Source of the DNA: Nakazawaea peltata
Lineage: Eukaryota > Ascomycota > Pichiomycetes > Alaninales > Pachysolenaceae
Reading direction: 5' to 3'
Assembly: GCA_001599355.1 (NCBI GenBank)
Contig: BCGQ01000007.1
Location: 686,620-750,619, forward strand
Length of the DNA: 64,000 nucleotides
Shown: piece by piece, positions 47,947-58,046 of the stretch
How positions within the stretch are numbered: the stretch's first letter is position 1
Layout: the number at the start of each line of letters is the position of its first letter
Position numbers and translations under genes: made by a program
The notes under the pieces: generated by a model
The model's input: only the letters and a program-made list of their open reading frames with translations
Databases searched by the model: none
Told to the model about the DNA's origin: nothing

Positions 47947-49407
47947 ATGGAATCATTATGTAGACCAACCGTCTCAAAGTTTCAACTCACTCAAAAGGAA
48001 GTGGAGGAGGGGATAAGTGAAGGCCCTTCAAATCAGAATCCTCCCTTAGATATTGCCAATATACAAGAGGTCAAGAAAGGTGCTTTGAGGCTTGAATTAA
48101 AAAACTTGAATCAAATAATAAACAGATTTCTAGAAATTGGATGTGAAGAAGATATCTTTCCCGAATTATGGAGAAGATTGGAGTTATGTTTAGGTCGGAT
48201 TCGACAGTTGGATATGAATATATCTGAGATGAGCATTTTGTCGTCATCGTTAGTGAGGAGCTTACTTTTTATGGTATTGCCAGCTGTTAAGCTACGTATT
48301 CTCACTAAGGAAAATCAATGCATGATTCCGGAATCTTTATTTGGCTACGACTTCTTAGAGAGTTTAGCTCTTCTGATTGAAAGTATATGTGTGCTCATTT
48401 CAATGGGTGCCAATGTACAGTTCAACCTTATAATTGAAATGACAGATGGGCTTCTTTCGAACTGTGTCAGGGTGACCAACAACGATGGATGTCAACAGAT
48501 ATTGCTCCATACCATAAAGAAAATTCTCAAAATCTTAGGTGCTAACTCTTTTGACTGGCTTGAGAATTTCGTAAACCGTTACTCTGATCTCAATTCTAAA
48601 TTATCTTTCATTTTATTAGAGTTATTACTTGAATTGGTGAGATCTCCCTACTTCAAAATGTCTGAACATTATGATAAAGTTGCATCCTTAGCACATATTC
48701 TCCCACCCAATGATTTTGAAAGGTTGTGTAGCACTTTGGAACGAAGATTTCCCTTGATGAGTATTCAAAACATCCCTACGTTGAGAGCAATATCTGATAA
48801 AGAAACGGTAATTCTTGGGAGTGAAAGCAAGGAATACACTGTAGGAGAAGAAGGCTTCAAGCATTACCTAACGACGTCTCCTACTCGTAATTCTAAACAA
48901 CCGTCCTGGATAGCAATTTTTGATAGTCCATCAATATGTAGTAGTACAAGCAAAGAGTCTAAAGTTTCATCTGTTCCAACTTGTGTTGTTATCCAAAAGC
49001 TCCCCAGTCATCGAACTCGTTTTTGCTTGAGATGCAAAAGGCTGTATAGATACATCACTAGTGCTATATTTGTTGTATTTTACAGAGAGCACCAAGAAGA
49101 GAGGACGAAACATGTCAAGAAAGCAAAACGGCTGAAGAGAAACAGACATCTAAAGGTCTATTTAAGAACAGTCAAACGTAAAGAACTGTTGAAAACTCAT
49201 TACCCCCTTGAAAGAAATCGTGCCAGGCGTGAACGTTTACAGCTGTATTATAGATTACATAAACGTCATCTGGATGCCAGACGTCTCAAATATCTGAGCT
49301 GCCAAGGAACATATATTAGGCAAGTCAAAGGAGGATTCCAAAGGCTTCAACTTAAATATCATTCAAAGATAGACAGAATATCTCACAAATTATATGGAAG
49401 TGACTAG
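47947..49407 (+). CDS. Unrecognised protein with very basic C-terminus
   Basis: I do not recognise this 486-residue protein. The N-terminal two thirds (about 45-280) look helical and folded, with Leu-rich stretches (LSFILLELLLELVRSPYF) reminiscent of an armadillo or HEAT-like alpha-solenoid. After a Ser/Thr linker comes a CLRCKRLYRYITSAIFVVFY segment, then about 100 residues dense in Arg, Lys, His and Tyr (KHVKKAKRLKRNRHLKVYLR, RARRERLQLYYRLHKRHLDARR). The tail could bind nucleic acid or be a nuclear signal; CxxC alone is too little for a zinc site. Codon use is not obviously foreign. The start is the first ATG after the divergent promoter. Confidence 0.6.
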   Translation: MESLCRPTVSKFQLTQKEVEEGISEGPSNQNPPLDIANIQEVKKGALRLELKNLNQIINRFLEIGCEEDIFPELWRRLELCLGRIRQLDMNISEMSILSSSLVRSLLFMVLPAVKLRILTKENQCMIPESLFGYDFLESLALLIESICVLISMGANVQFNLIIEMTDGLLSNCVRVTNNDGCQQILLHTIKKILKILGANSFDWLENFVNRYSDLNSKLSFILLELLLELVRSPYFKMSEHYDKVASLAHILPPNDFERLCSTLERRFPLMSIQNIPTLRAISDKETVILGSESKEYTVGEEGFKHYLTTSPTRNSKQPSWIAIFDSPSICSSTSKESKVSSVPTCVVIQKLPSHRTRFCLRCKRLYRYITSAIFVVFYREHQEERTKHVKKAKRLKRNRHLKVYLRTVKRKELLKTHYPLERNRARRERLQLYYRLHKRHLDARRLKYLSCQGTYIRQVKGGFQRLQLKYHSKIDRISHKLYGSD

Positions 49408-49441
49408 CACATATTAAATAATTAGCTATCTAAAAAAGAAT

Positions 49442-50728
49442 TCAAAAGTAATAGGAGTTATCTTCGAATGGAATTGGTCCTTCGATAGAATCGTAATCCT
49501 CTAAAGTCTTACAAATAGTCTCTGCAGCAGAGATTAAATCTTCTTCGGGGATGGTCAAAGCAGGAGAAATTCTTATTCTGTTGGCACCTTTTGTTCTAGC
49601 AATGACACCCCTCTTTGCCAAAATACCACAAAATCTTCTTCCTTGGATTTCGGAATCTAATACAACAGCAATGAACAACCCTTGGCCCGAGACCTCGGCA
49701 AGATGAGGTGGATTTCTCTTCAAAATGTGTTGCTTGAATTTTTCACCCATCTCTAAAGACCTTTCAGCAAGCTTCTCTTCAACCAAGACCTCTAAAGCAG
49801 CAATGGCAGCGTCAGTGGCTGGTGGAGTTGCTGCCATGGTAGACCCAACCTCTGCAACGGACATAATACCCATTACCTTCTTGTCTCCCATAACACCACT
49901 CAATGGGAAGAGACCACCAGCAAGAGCCTTACCAAGACAAACTAAATCAGGTTTGGCACCGTCTTTGAAAGAAGCAAGATTATAACCAGTTCTTCCTAAA
50001 CCAGTTTGTACTTCATCGGCAATCATCAAAACGTTATATTTCTTACAAATTTCACAGACTTCTTTGATGTACCCCTCTGGTGGCAAGATAATACCGGCAG
50101 AGCCTTGGATCGGTTCGATCATGAAGGCAGCAACTTTGTCGGCATATTTAAGTAAAGCATCTTCCAAATCCTGCAGAACACCATATCTGATGATTGAGCC
50201 ATCAGGAAGTACAGGACCAACATTCTGGGTGTAAGGCCCGAACTCAGGGTGACGAGGGTAAGCCATGGCTTGAGTAGAGATAGTGCAACCATGGTAACAA
50301 TCAGCAGCAGACAAGATGATGGCTTCACCAGCTGGGATGTTCTTAGTGACCAAACCCCATTTTCTTGCAATTTTCATAGCAGCATCAGTAGCCTCTCCAC
50401 CACTGGTCAAGGCCACGAATTTTTCATACCCAAATATTTCAGTTAACTTAGCCCCCAAGGCAGCATATGAAGCAGTCATGAATGAGGTGTTTACCATGGC
50501 ACTTTTTTGTAAGGCCTCAATAGCAGCTTTAACAATCTTTGAATTGTTGTGGCCCATATTGACTACGGCAAACATTCCCAGCAAATCAATGTACTCTTTA
50601 CCATCGACGTCATACAATTTGGCATTCTCGGCGCGCTCGATAGCGATTGGCATAGGGGTGAAACCAGAGCAAATATGCTCTTGGTATACATCAACGACGG
50701 ATTGAGTCTTTTCAGAGATTGTATTCAT
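49442..50728 (-). CDS. Class III PLP-dependent aminotransferase, ornithine-aminotransferase-like
   Basis: The 428-residue enzyme has the fold-type I hallmarks: TSGGEATDAAMKIARKWG (cofactor phosphate region), the aspartate in ADEVQTGLGRTG, and the Schiff-base lysine in CLGKALAGGLFPLSGVMG. The FGPYTQNVGPVLPDGS and EPIQGSAGIILPPEGYI stretches parallel ornithine delta-aminotransferase (Car2). Yeast Car2 has NTGAEAVETALK where this has TSGGEATDAAMK, so it may be a paralogue or a related omega-aminotransferase, not Car2 itself. There is no mitochondrial leader. Substrate is unproven. The ATG is at 50726-50728. Confidence 0.82.
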   Translation of the reverse strand: MNTISEKTQSVVDVYQEHICSGFTPMPIAIERAENAKLYDVDGKEYIDLLGMFAVVNMGHNNSKIVKAAIEALQKSAMVNTSFMTASYAALGAKLTEIFGYEKFVALTSGGEATDAAMKIARKWGLVTKNIPAGEAIILSAADCYHGCTISTQAMAYPRHPEFGPYTQNVGPVLPDGSIIRYGVLQDLEDALLKYADKVAAFMIEPIQGSAGIILPPEGYIKEVCEICKKYNVLMIADEVQTGLGRTGYNLASFKDGAKPDLVCLGKALAGGLFPLSGVMGDKKVMGIMSVAEVGSTMAATPPATDAAIAALEVLVEEKLAERSLEMGEKFKQHILKRNPPHLAEVSGQGLFIAVVLDSEIQGRRFCGILAKRGVIARTKGANRIRISPALTIPEEDLISAAETICKTLEDYDSIEGPIPFEDNSYYF

Positions 50729-51053
50729 GTTGAGGTCTCTAAAGTTGGACGGTGTTATTTTTCTTCGAGGGGTTGTGAAATATTTATGTTACCATCAACA
50801 ACTGGAACTGGTATCCCTCAACCACCCTGGTTCTGTGACTCATTTGGGAAATATAAGCGATAAGATAAGAAAGGGGGAAACAAATCGCGCGTTGCCGATT
50901 TGGGAAATCAAAACGGCTGAAAGTACCCTGGGATTTGAAAATGATAAATTGCTAAGCAAGATGAGTTCCTCAAGGACTTGTAGGAGATGAGCTGAAGTAA
51001 AAGAGGATATTTCGACAGTAGTTAATGGAACACGCCACAGAGAGAGCATAATC
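50729..51053. other. Divergent promoter, aminotransferase / NIP30-domain gene
   Basis: It is mixed-composition sequence with a CGCGCG patch near 50886. It has no clear TATA, RNA or repeat and no additional gene. Confidence 0.4.
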
Positions 51054-51674
51054 ATGTCACGATTCGTCAAGGAAGGTTCATTAAGAGAAGAAGAATTGAA
51101 ACTCGAAGAATCTCGAGCTCAAAAAGATGAACTGGAGTATTTGGAGAATAAACAAAAGGCAGAAAGAAAGTCGTTGCTGCAACAACTTTCTGATAATAGG
51201 GCTAAGAAAGCTTTAGAACTGCAACAATTGACTGAAGATCAGAATTCGGCCTACAAAATCGATTCTAAGGATTTGAAATATTACAATTCTCTTAAGCTGA
51301 AGGAAGAACTGACAACCCTGGCTAAGAAGTTGGAAGTTGAGAGAAATCTAGAAGAGTTCAGGAAGTAAGTATCGGAATTTTAAATTCGAGGTAGATCGTT
51401 TACTAACAATAACAGAAACAAAATTCAATTGGAATTGGCGTCAAAATCCTCAAAATCTCAAGTCACCGATGTGAATATACCAGACGTTAAGAAAGTGACA
51501 TTGAAGAGGAAGAAGCTTGGAGTATCAAGCGCAAATAACAAGAAATCAAAGAAAGAAACTGAACTGGTATCGGAGACAGATCACTCAACTACGCTGACTA
51601 GTTCTAATCCATCTTCACTACCCAAATCACTAGTATCTGGCTACTCATCGTCCAGTGATGACGAAGACGACTGA
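51054..51674 (+). CDS. NIP30/FAM192A-domain protein, spliced
   Basis: Exon 1 (51054-51364) and exon 2 (51416-51674) flank a 51-nt intron (GTAAGT at 51365, TACTAAC 51401-51407, AACAG ending 51415). The joined 189-residue protein starts MSRFVKEGSLREEELKLEE. It has a charged helical region where SLLQQLSDNRAKKALELQQLTEDQ parallels the NIP30 (PSME3IP1/FAM192A) pattern of a short Leu motif followed by a charged helix. A Lys-rich segment (KKVTLKRKKLG, KKSKKE) and an acidic tail SSSSDDEDD, a likely CK2 target, close it. The human relative binds the PA28-gamma proteasome activator; the yeast role is unknown. Confidence 0.72.
51365..51415 (+). other. 51-nt intron of the NIP30-domain gene
   Basis: Donor GTAAGT (51365-51370), branch TACTAAC (51401-51407), acceptor ACAG ending 51415. 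Unspliced, exon 1 meets TAA inside the intron. Splicing joins AA|A (Lys) in frame to exon 2. Confidence 0.9.
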
Positions 51675-51814
51675 TGTAAGATGTCCATTTTAGGCAATTT
51701 GATATTATACACACTACCTTCAAATTATCATTTAAAATTTTTCCCTTCGTTCAATTCGCTTTTCAATCGATGATCAAACCGTAAAGGGGCTAAGAAGAAA
51801 CCGAATAATTCAGC

Positions 51815-52120
51815 ATGTTTTTCCAGTCATTTTTACGTCCAGTTGTGAAGAGCATCGGAAACACACTTTCACAGTCGACGATGGTTTTGGAGTCGCCCTC
51901 CTTATTAATCACCAGAAACTCCACCAAGACACATAGAGCCACCTACAAGAGATGGAGAAAGACCGCTAAGGGATACAAGAGAGGAGTCGCTAACCGTGCT
52001 CACGGTAATGCCGGATGGTCGAATAGAGTGCTCGATGATTTGTCTGGAACAAAGACATCCACTCGCAGTGGACATGGTAACCAAACCGTCAGAATCAAGA
52101 AATTACTTCCCTTCTTGTAA
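51815..52120 (+). CDS. Mitochondrial ribosomal protein bL35m
   Basis: The 101-residue protein has an N-terminal mitochondrial-type presequence (about 1-32, with Arg, Lys and Ser and no acidic residues until residue 26). The L35 core follows: KTHRATYKRWRKTAKGYKRG, then ANRAHGNAGWSNR, matching the bacterial pattern K-T(K/H)-x(2)-A-KR(F/W)-x-K-T-G-x-K. It would sit in the mitochondrial large subunit. The size fits yeast bL35m. The ATG at 51815 is the only start in frame. Confidence 0.8.
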   Translation: MFFQSFLRPVVKSIGNTLSQSTMVLESPSLLITRNSTKTHRATYKRWRKTAKGYKRGVANRAHGNAGWSNRVLDDLSGTKTSTRSGHGNQTVRIKKLLPFL

Positions 52121-52208
52121 AATCGTGTATATAGAGGAATAAATCTTCAATTAGAATTATTTAATAGTGTAGATCATGAAAAATTTATTGTGTGTGTATT
52201 TTTAAACT

Positions 52209-55139
52209 CTATTTGTCATATTCATGTTCATCCCACTCACCTGTGGCATCGTTTCTTTTCAATTCGGCAGTAGGGAAATAATGATAGTTCGTTTTCAAAG
52301 TGACTGCGTATGGGACATTGTCGTAGGTGACACATCTGATCTTAATGTAGGTGTTATCAGGAATACCTTTGACCAGAGCCATGAATGAGCTCAAATCAGG
52401 AGTCGAGACCCCATCGACATGAGTGATGAAGTTAGTTGGATGGATACCGTAGTGTCTTGCTGGGGATCCCTGAGCTCTACTATTAACGTAGACACTGGAA
52501 GGTAAATTCATCATCGATTGTCTAACACCTTGATGAGGAGCTTGTAAAACGGCACCACACCACATGACCAAGTGGCTGGTGTTTAAATCTTTAGTAGACA
52601 CAGTATGAACTTTGAGGTCGATGACTTCTTTCTTTCTGACAATCTTGAAGTTCAACTCCTCGCTCTTCTGTGAGATCTCATTGATGTCTCTGGAACGAGT
52701 GATGAGCTTATCATTGATCGATAAAATGACATCACCAGCGACCAAGGGAGTTGATGGGCGCCCTGGTTTGGCAACAGTCACTTTTGACACAGCAAGGAAC
52801 TGCAGTCTCTCAGGTTCCGAGTCTTCCAATCTCTTGATCCATTCGGCTGGAACGTTTCTAACCCTTCCAACGTACACACTGATAGAACCGAACTCCAGTT
52901 CAACAATTCTCAAATCAGGGATAGGCTGGCCATTCTGCAAAGGTCTGATGACATTTAATAAATCTACAACATCGATGGCCATCTTAAATATAGCGCTATT
53001 CTCGCCTCTCTGACCTCCCAAGAAAGGCAACCACAAGGCCCTGACAGTACCATCAGTGTCGGCCAAAACACCAGACAAACATACTGAGGCATTGTTACTG
53101 TCGACTTGAATACCTTCGAAATTAGTGGCTCTATATCTTGGACCCAACGGGTTAGCAGGAATATTCGTAGAAGTAATATCGGTGACCTTAGTTTCAGAAA
53201 CCATGGCTCTGAAACCGTTGTTGAAACCAATGAAGACACACTTGTCTCCAATCTTCATTGGGGTTTCACTGAATTTAGGAGTTTGTAATGGAGCTGCTAC
53301 TAAAGCAGGATCATATTTTACAATGGCATAGTTTAAAGTTGGGTGTAAGAAGATCACCTTGGCCGGGATGACTATGGAATCGGCAATCGACACCTCGACA
53401 TCAAGCAAATCATGAGGAATAGCATATCTAGAAACAACAACATATCCATTAGTAGCATCTATGACGAGACTCTGAAGTCTGATTCTTTCGAATGGGAACA
53501 GATCCATAGTGATCGGGAGAACAACACTGGCCAAAACCATACTTCTAGCCAATTGGTTACAACCGTCAAATTCACTCTTGAAATCTGTGATTGGAGCCGA
53601 TTGTGGTTCCAAAGTCAGAGGAGGAAGTGGTTTATCTTGAATATCGGTGAAGTCCCATAATCCGGTCTTATCATTTCTCTTAGCAGATCTGAAAGACGAG
53701 TGCCAATGACGATCGATCAAAACAGACAGAACACTTGGAGAATGTAAATCGGTGACATGCTTGAATCTCATACTAACTCTGCTTCTATCAGGAATCGTTT
53801 TCAAGATTTCTACAAAAGTATCTAAGTCTGGAGTGTCTTTGTCATCAACAGACTCGACCACCCAACCAGTTTTATCGTCATCCTGGATATGGAACGATCC
53901 AGAAGCATTGTTAATGAAGACACCCTTGACAGGAATGCAATATATACGGGCCATTTGGTAACTCATGTTGTTGAACGTGGCTCCACATACTTCTACGTAT
54001 CTATCTGGGGTGATAGCATGTAAATCCCCAACTGTACATTCTACTTCTACGATATCTCCGCCTCTTTGAAGAACAATGCTCACTGACTCTCCAACAGAAG
54101 AGTCCAAAATATCATCAACCTTAATAAAAGTCGAGATTAACTGTCCATTAATACTGATCAAACAATCACCTTCGCTGATCTTTCCTTCGGCTGGACCTCC
54201 AGGCAATATGACTTCGGCAACCAATAAACCAATCGAGTCTGGGAAAGATTCTCTCAGTTGACGTTCAGCCTCCAGAGTCAAACCTAATCTACGACACTCA
54301 TCAAATGGTCTCAAGATCCACTGTACTTGGATGGTACCTCTAGTGACAGGCATATCTTCTTGTATACATTTCAACAGTCTGGCAGCCCTGTAAACCGGTA
54401 AGAAGAAGTCAGTGGAAGACTCGGTAGATCCACCAGCTTGCAAAGCCACAGCATGTCCATCTATATTGACGACTGGGGAACCAGAAGATCCACCAGATGC
54501 ACTAGCAGCCGCTTGAATATACTCGGTATTGAAATCATTATAAGTTAACCCACCATATTCTGGGGCATTTCTATCCAATCTGGAGATGAAACCTGCTAAA
54601 ATAGACAATTTTTCACCGGCATCGTTACCAACGACTCTGATCTCTTCACCTACTCTTGCTAATTCTGGTCTTAATTGCAATGAACGGACTTGCATGTACT
54701 TAATTTTGGCAGGGTCGAACTTCAAGAACCCAAAATCGTGAACCGGATCTCTGAAAATAGGAATAACATCGCATTCTTCATGGTTATCAAACACAGCATA
54801 ACCCCAAAATGGACCCACTCCAACGACATGTCTATTGGTCATGATGATTCCACGGTCACTATCGACGACGAACCCGGTGGCTTGACTTACTACGGCCGGG
54901 TCGGAGTCAAAGTTCACAGTTTGCAGGAAGTGGATCGAGACCACTGATTTGACGACTTTTTGGATAGCCGCCTTCCAGGCCTTGTCTTCTGACATGACAG
55001 GCATGTTTTTGATCTCTTGATCTCCTTCTTCCATCTCATAGTCACTTGTATGTGATGAGAAATCATCACCGTTTTCGATTCTGGCACTCTTTGGGTGGTA
55101 ATCCAGAATCTCCTCGTCAAGAGCTCTTTTGACTGTCAT
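52209..55139 (-). CDS. NMA111: HtrA-like nuclear serine protease
   Basis: The 976-residue protein (yeast Nma111 is 997) has an active trypsin-like half and a degenerate second half, each followed by PDZ modules. The catalytic triad is visible: His in TNRHVVGVG, Asp in VHDFGFLKFDP and Ser in GGSSGSPVVN. A basic N-terminal patch (MTVKRALDEEILDYHPKSAR) may be a nuclear signal. Nma111 is a nuclear chaperone/protease linked to heat tolerance and lipid homeostasis. The frame is open 14 codons further upstream without ATG, so the ATG at 55137-55139 is used. Confidence 0.96.
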   Translation of the reverse strand: MTVKRALDEEILDYHPKSARIENGDDFSSHTSDYEMEEGDQEIKNMPVMSEDKAWKAAIQKVVKSVVSIHFLQTVNFDSDPAVVSQATGFVVDSDRGIIMTNRHVVGVGPFWGYAVFDNHEECDVIPIFRDPVHDFGFLKFDPAKIKYMQVRSLQLRPELARVGEEIRVVGNDAGEKLSILAGFISRLDRNAPEYGGLTYNDFNTEYIQAAASASGGSSGSPVVNIDGHAVALQAGGSTESSTDFFLPVYRAARLLKCIQEDMPVTRGTIQVQWILRPFDECRRLGLTLEAERQLRESFPDSIGLLVAEVILPGGPAEGKISEGDCLISINGQLISTFIKVDDILDSSVGESVSIVLQRGGDIVEVECTVGDLHAITPDRYVEVCGATFNNMSYQMARIYCIPVKGVFINNASGSFHIQDDDKTGWVVESVDDKDTPDLDTFVEILKTIPDRSRVSMRFKHVTDLHSPSVLSVLIDRHWHSSFRSAKRNDKTGLWDFTDIQDKPLPPLTLEPQSAPITDFKSEFDGCNQLARSMVLASVVLPITMDLFPFERIRLQSLVIDATNGYVVVSRYAIPHDLLDVEVSIADSIVIPAKVIFLHPTLNYAIVKYDPALVAAPLQTPKFSETPMKIGDKCVFIGFNNGFRAMVSETKVTDITSTNIPANPLGPRYRATNFEGIQVDSNNASVCLSGVLADTDGTVRALWLPFLGGQRGENSAIFKMAIDVVDLLNVIRPLQNGQPIPDLRIVELEFGSISVYVGRVRNVPAEWIKRLEDSEPERLQFLAVSKVTVAKPGRPSTPLVAGDVILSINDKLITRSRDINEISQKSEELNFKIVRKKEVIDLKVHTVSTKDLNTSHLVMWCGAVLQAPHQGVRQSMMNLPSSVYVNSRAQGSPARHYGIHPTNFITHVDGVSTPDLSSFMALVKGIPDNTYIKIRCVTYDNVPYAVTLKTNYHYFPTAELKRNDATGEWDEHEYDK

Positions 55140-55392
55140 CTTGATGCTACGAGGGTGTGTTGTGGTTAGGCTGAAGGTCACAAGATTTACAACTTTTCAG
55201 AGGGTGAAAAAAGAGGTCGAAAATTTTTTTTCAGGGGGGCAAAAATATACAAAAGGGGAAGGTGAGGGCAGGAAATGCGAGGAGGGTCTGAGCGAAGGGG
55301 CAGACCATGACAGGCAAAGGAGGACGGGCAGATCAGGATGGGCAGACCAGGACGGGCAGACAAGACAGGCAGACAAGGCAGGCATCTCTGGC

Positions 55393-56493
55393 TTATGTCA
55401 TCGATTTAGCCGTCGAAAGTATATGATCTCTCCAAACCAGGTAATCCTTCTCGGGCACAAACACTTGATTAACTGTTAACATGTTCCCCATCGAAGGAAT
55501 GATAGTATGAGCTTCCGAATAATGGTTGTATTCTAACTTTAACTGCTTGACCCATTTGGCATCGGAGAAGAAATCTTCAATCAAGTTGAGCCATTCGATT
55601 AAACTTTGTCTTAAAAGATTACCTTTTTGCTCAGAATGTAATTTCTCGAAGAATTGTTGTTTGGCTCGTTGATCTAGACTTTTATGGTGGATAATCTTGA
55701 AAACTAAAGCAACTAATCCACATAGTAATGCCCATTCATGTTTGATTCTATTATGGAAATCCACAAATGTCGCTAATACTTTTTCGGTGACTTTTTGTGG
55801 GATTTGGAATTGGTTACAGAATTTAATAACTTCAGCCGTACTTAAGTAAACTTTCTTATTTGGAGACATGAATGGAGTGATGGTTTTGATTGTAGAGGCA
55901 GTTTGGAACGGAGACAGACCGATTTTCTCTAATGTAGTTCTATTCAAAGCTCCTGGAGGTCTTCCACGGCCTCTTTTTGATGGAGATACACCATCCAGTG
56001 GTGATCCAGATCCTGAATTTGGTTCACTTTTAGGTGTCCCCTTAGCAGTTCTTGGAGTTCTTGGCGTTCGAGGGGTCCTTTCACCAAATAATCTCTTCCT
56101 AGCAGAATTTAGATCATCAGCCAATTGTGGCTCCGAATTTTGACCTCTTTTCGGGGTCCCTCTCGAAGGTGTAACAGGCAGTGATTTCTGAGGTGATGCC
56201 ATATTCAATAACGTTTGCCGCAGTTGTACCAATATTTTATTCAGAGCACCCGGAGCAAGTGGAATCTTATCCATTTTCAGACTAGGAAAGTCCTCATATT
56301 TCGATTGGAATCTCTCGACCCCAAGAATAGCACATAAATGGTACCTTGCAACTTCCTCCAGCGGCTTAAGAGTCAATTTGTTAGAGGAAAGGGCATAAAG
56401 TCTTGACACGTATTCGGTTAATTGAGGGGGACATTTCTCGAATTCCGCGCCTAGTACGTCATACAAAGCATTCTTGACTAACTGGGTCGTCAT
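55393..56493 (-). CDS. ORC6: Origin recognition complex subunit 6, with AT-hook
   Basis: The 366-residue protein has two cyclin-box-like folds around a disordered middle. The N-terminus has EEVARYHLCAILGVERF (yeast EEVARCHICAYIASQKM) and DKIPLAPGALNKILVQLRQTL. The C-terminus has MGNMLTVNQVFVPEKDYLVW (yeast [20 protein letters not shown]). The linker contains a cyclin-docking RKRLF (132-136), a run of TPR units (CDK sites, 140-153) and an AT-hook core RGRP (176-179), flanked by K173 and G181. ORC6 loads Mcm2-7 and is blocked by CDK. The AT-hook is not a feature I know from S. cerevisiae Orc6. The ATG is at 56491-56493. Confidence 0.93.
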   Translation of the reverse strand: MTTQLVKNALYDVLGAEFEKCPPQLTEYVSRLYALSSNKLTLKPLEEVARYHLCAILGVERFQSKYEDFPSLKMDKIPLAPGALNKILVQLRQTLLNMASPQKSLPVTPSRGTPKRGQNSEPQLADDLNSARKRLFGERTPRTPRTPRTAKGTPKSEPNSGSGSPLDGVSPSKRGRGRPPGALNRTTLEKIGLSPFQTASTIKTITPFMSPNKKVYLSTAEVIKFCNQFQIPQKVTEKVLATFVDFHNRIKHEWALLCGLVALVFKIIHHKSLDQRAKQQFFEKLHSEQKGNLLRQSLIEWLNLIEDFFSDAKWVKQLKLEYNHYSEAHTIIPSMGNMLTVNQVFVPEKDYLVWRDHILSTAKSMT

Positions 56494-56730
56494 ATCAGCG
56501 GGTTGTTTGTCCAATCCACCAGCGTCAAAGTCGTCGCTTATTTCACCATTTGCCAAAGTGTGCGCGTCTCTCGATCAGATTTGCCCTCTTGCCCTTCTCC
56601 TCCTCATAAGGGCCGGAATATCTTGATATTTTGCTGAGAGGAGATTCGTTGCTTCTCCACATTTTTTGTACCGAATTTAATCATTTGATTACTTTTGAAA
56701 GGGTTGACAAGGAGAGGAGAATCATTCAAT

Positions 56731-57243
56731 ATGATGCGAATTTTGGTATCGAACAGGGTGTTATTGACCCAGACTTCAAGAAGAACTTTTGGATCAACTG
56801 CTTTATTACTCCAAGATTCGACTTTACCAACTAAGGGATTACCTGATATTGTTAGCACTGAGGACACTTCAAATTTGCCTAAAGAAATCATTAGTGGGGT
56901 TCCTAAGGAGCTTGCCCTGAACAGAATTGTGAGAATTTATAAGGAATCCAAGCTGGCTACACAAAGTGGATCAAAGAATCGTAAGTTTTGGAAGATCGAT
57001 TGGGATATCTATGGTAAGGGTAACCGTTGGGAGAATGATTTGATGGGATACCAAGGAACTTCTGATGCTATGCAGGGAACTAGATTGAATTTTGAAAGTA
57101 AGGAAGCTGCTATTAAGTTTGCATCTGGTCAAGGGTATGATTATTATGTACAAGAACCAAAGGAGAGGACTTTTAGAAAGAAGGAGTATGCAGTTAATTT
57201 TCTTCATTCTAGTGGAAAGTTGAAACATATTCGTACAAAGTAG
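56731..57243 (+). CDS. Mitochondrial complex I 18-21 kDa subunit (NDUFS4 family)
   Basis: The 170-residue precursor has a presequence rich in Arg, Ser and Thr ([22 protein letters not shown]). The ETC complex I subunit domain follows: [46 protein letters not shown]-type helix and GYDYYVQEP, ending [12 protein letters not shown]. Its presence shows a proton-pumping NADH dehydrogenase, absent from Saccharomyces but kept in most other yeasts. The frame is open upstream without ATG. It is divergent from ORC6, with 237 bp between starts. Confidence 0.92.
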   Translation: MMRILVSNRVLLTQTSRRTFGSTALLLQDSTLPTKGLPDIVSTEDTSNLPKEIISGVPKELALNRIVRIYKESKLATQSGSKNRKFWKIDWDIYGKGNRWENDLMGYQGTSDAMQGTRLNFESKEAAIKFASGQGYDYYVQEPKERTFRKKEYAVNFLHSSGKLKHIRTK

Positions 57244-57406
57244 GTGCCCGGCAACTGCATGCCAGGCAACTGCATGCCAGGCATTACCGGTCAAGGATTA
57301 CCAACCAGATATTACCAGCCAGGCACTGCGCGAATTTGTCTTGTGGATTTTTCTACATTTCAACTAATCTCCACTATTATTTATTTATTTATCAATTTAT
57401 TTATCT

Positions 57407-57445
<39 letters not shown>

Positions 57446-58046
57446 TTACACTTTGATAATCTATTGATATGTAGGGTTGATGAGTATAGGAGGTTATCAG
57501 CAGTGAATGGGTAGTCATTGGGTAGTCAATGGGTTGTCAATGGGTCAGTTAGTTAATATCTGTTAGATGAAACCAGATTATCTCCTCTACATTCAATTTA
57601 TTAATTATCATTGAATGTGCTTACGCTATCCTCCCCTTGCCGTCCCTCCACCATCCTCTCTCTTTCCTCCTTTCCCTTCATTTTCCTTTCACCACCCCCT
57701 TAGCTTTCCTTTTTGCTCCCCTTCTCCTCCCCTTTTCCTCCGCTTTTGCTCCCCCTTTATTCTCCTTACGCTGTGTTTCCCTTCGCTGTGTTTTCCCTTC
57801 GCTGTGTTTTCCCTTCGCTGTGTTTTCCCTTCGCTGTGTTTTCCCTTCGCTGTGTTTTCCCTTCGCTCTGTTTCTTCTCCCTATTTTCCCTCTCTTTGTT
57901 TTCCCCTCTGTGTGTTTCCCCGTCTCTTTTCCCTTTGCTCTTCCCTATCTAAAGCACTTTACAAAACGCCAAAGATTTAAAAATTTTCTCCATCTCTTTC
58001 AAAACAACTCCACATCAACTCCCTCAACTCCACTTGTATATTAACC
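57244..58046. repeat. Intergenic region crowded with tandem repeats
   Basis: Four arrays occur in 800 bp. CAACTGCATGCCAGG is repeated about twice (57251-57280) with drifting relatives to 57330. A TTTA microsatellite covers about 57378-57447. TGGGTAGTCA/TGGGTTGTCA units lie at 57510-57545. A 17-bp minisatellite CTTCGCTGTGTTTTCCC (about 57767-57880, at least five perfect units) lies in a C/T-rich stretch preceding SET1. Frames opened across the 17-bp array (Phe-Ala-Val-Phe-Ser-Leu repeats) have no credible start. Confidence 0.85.
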
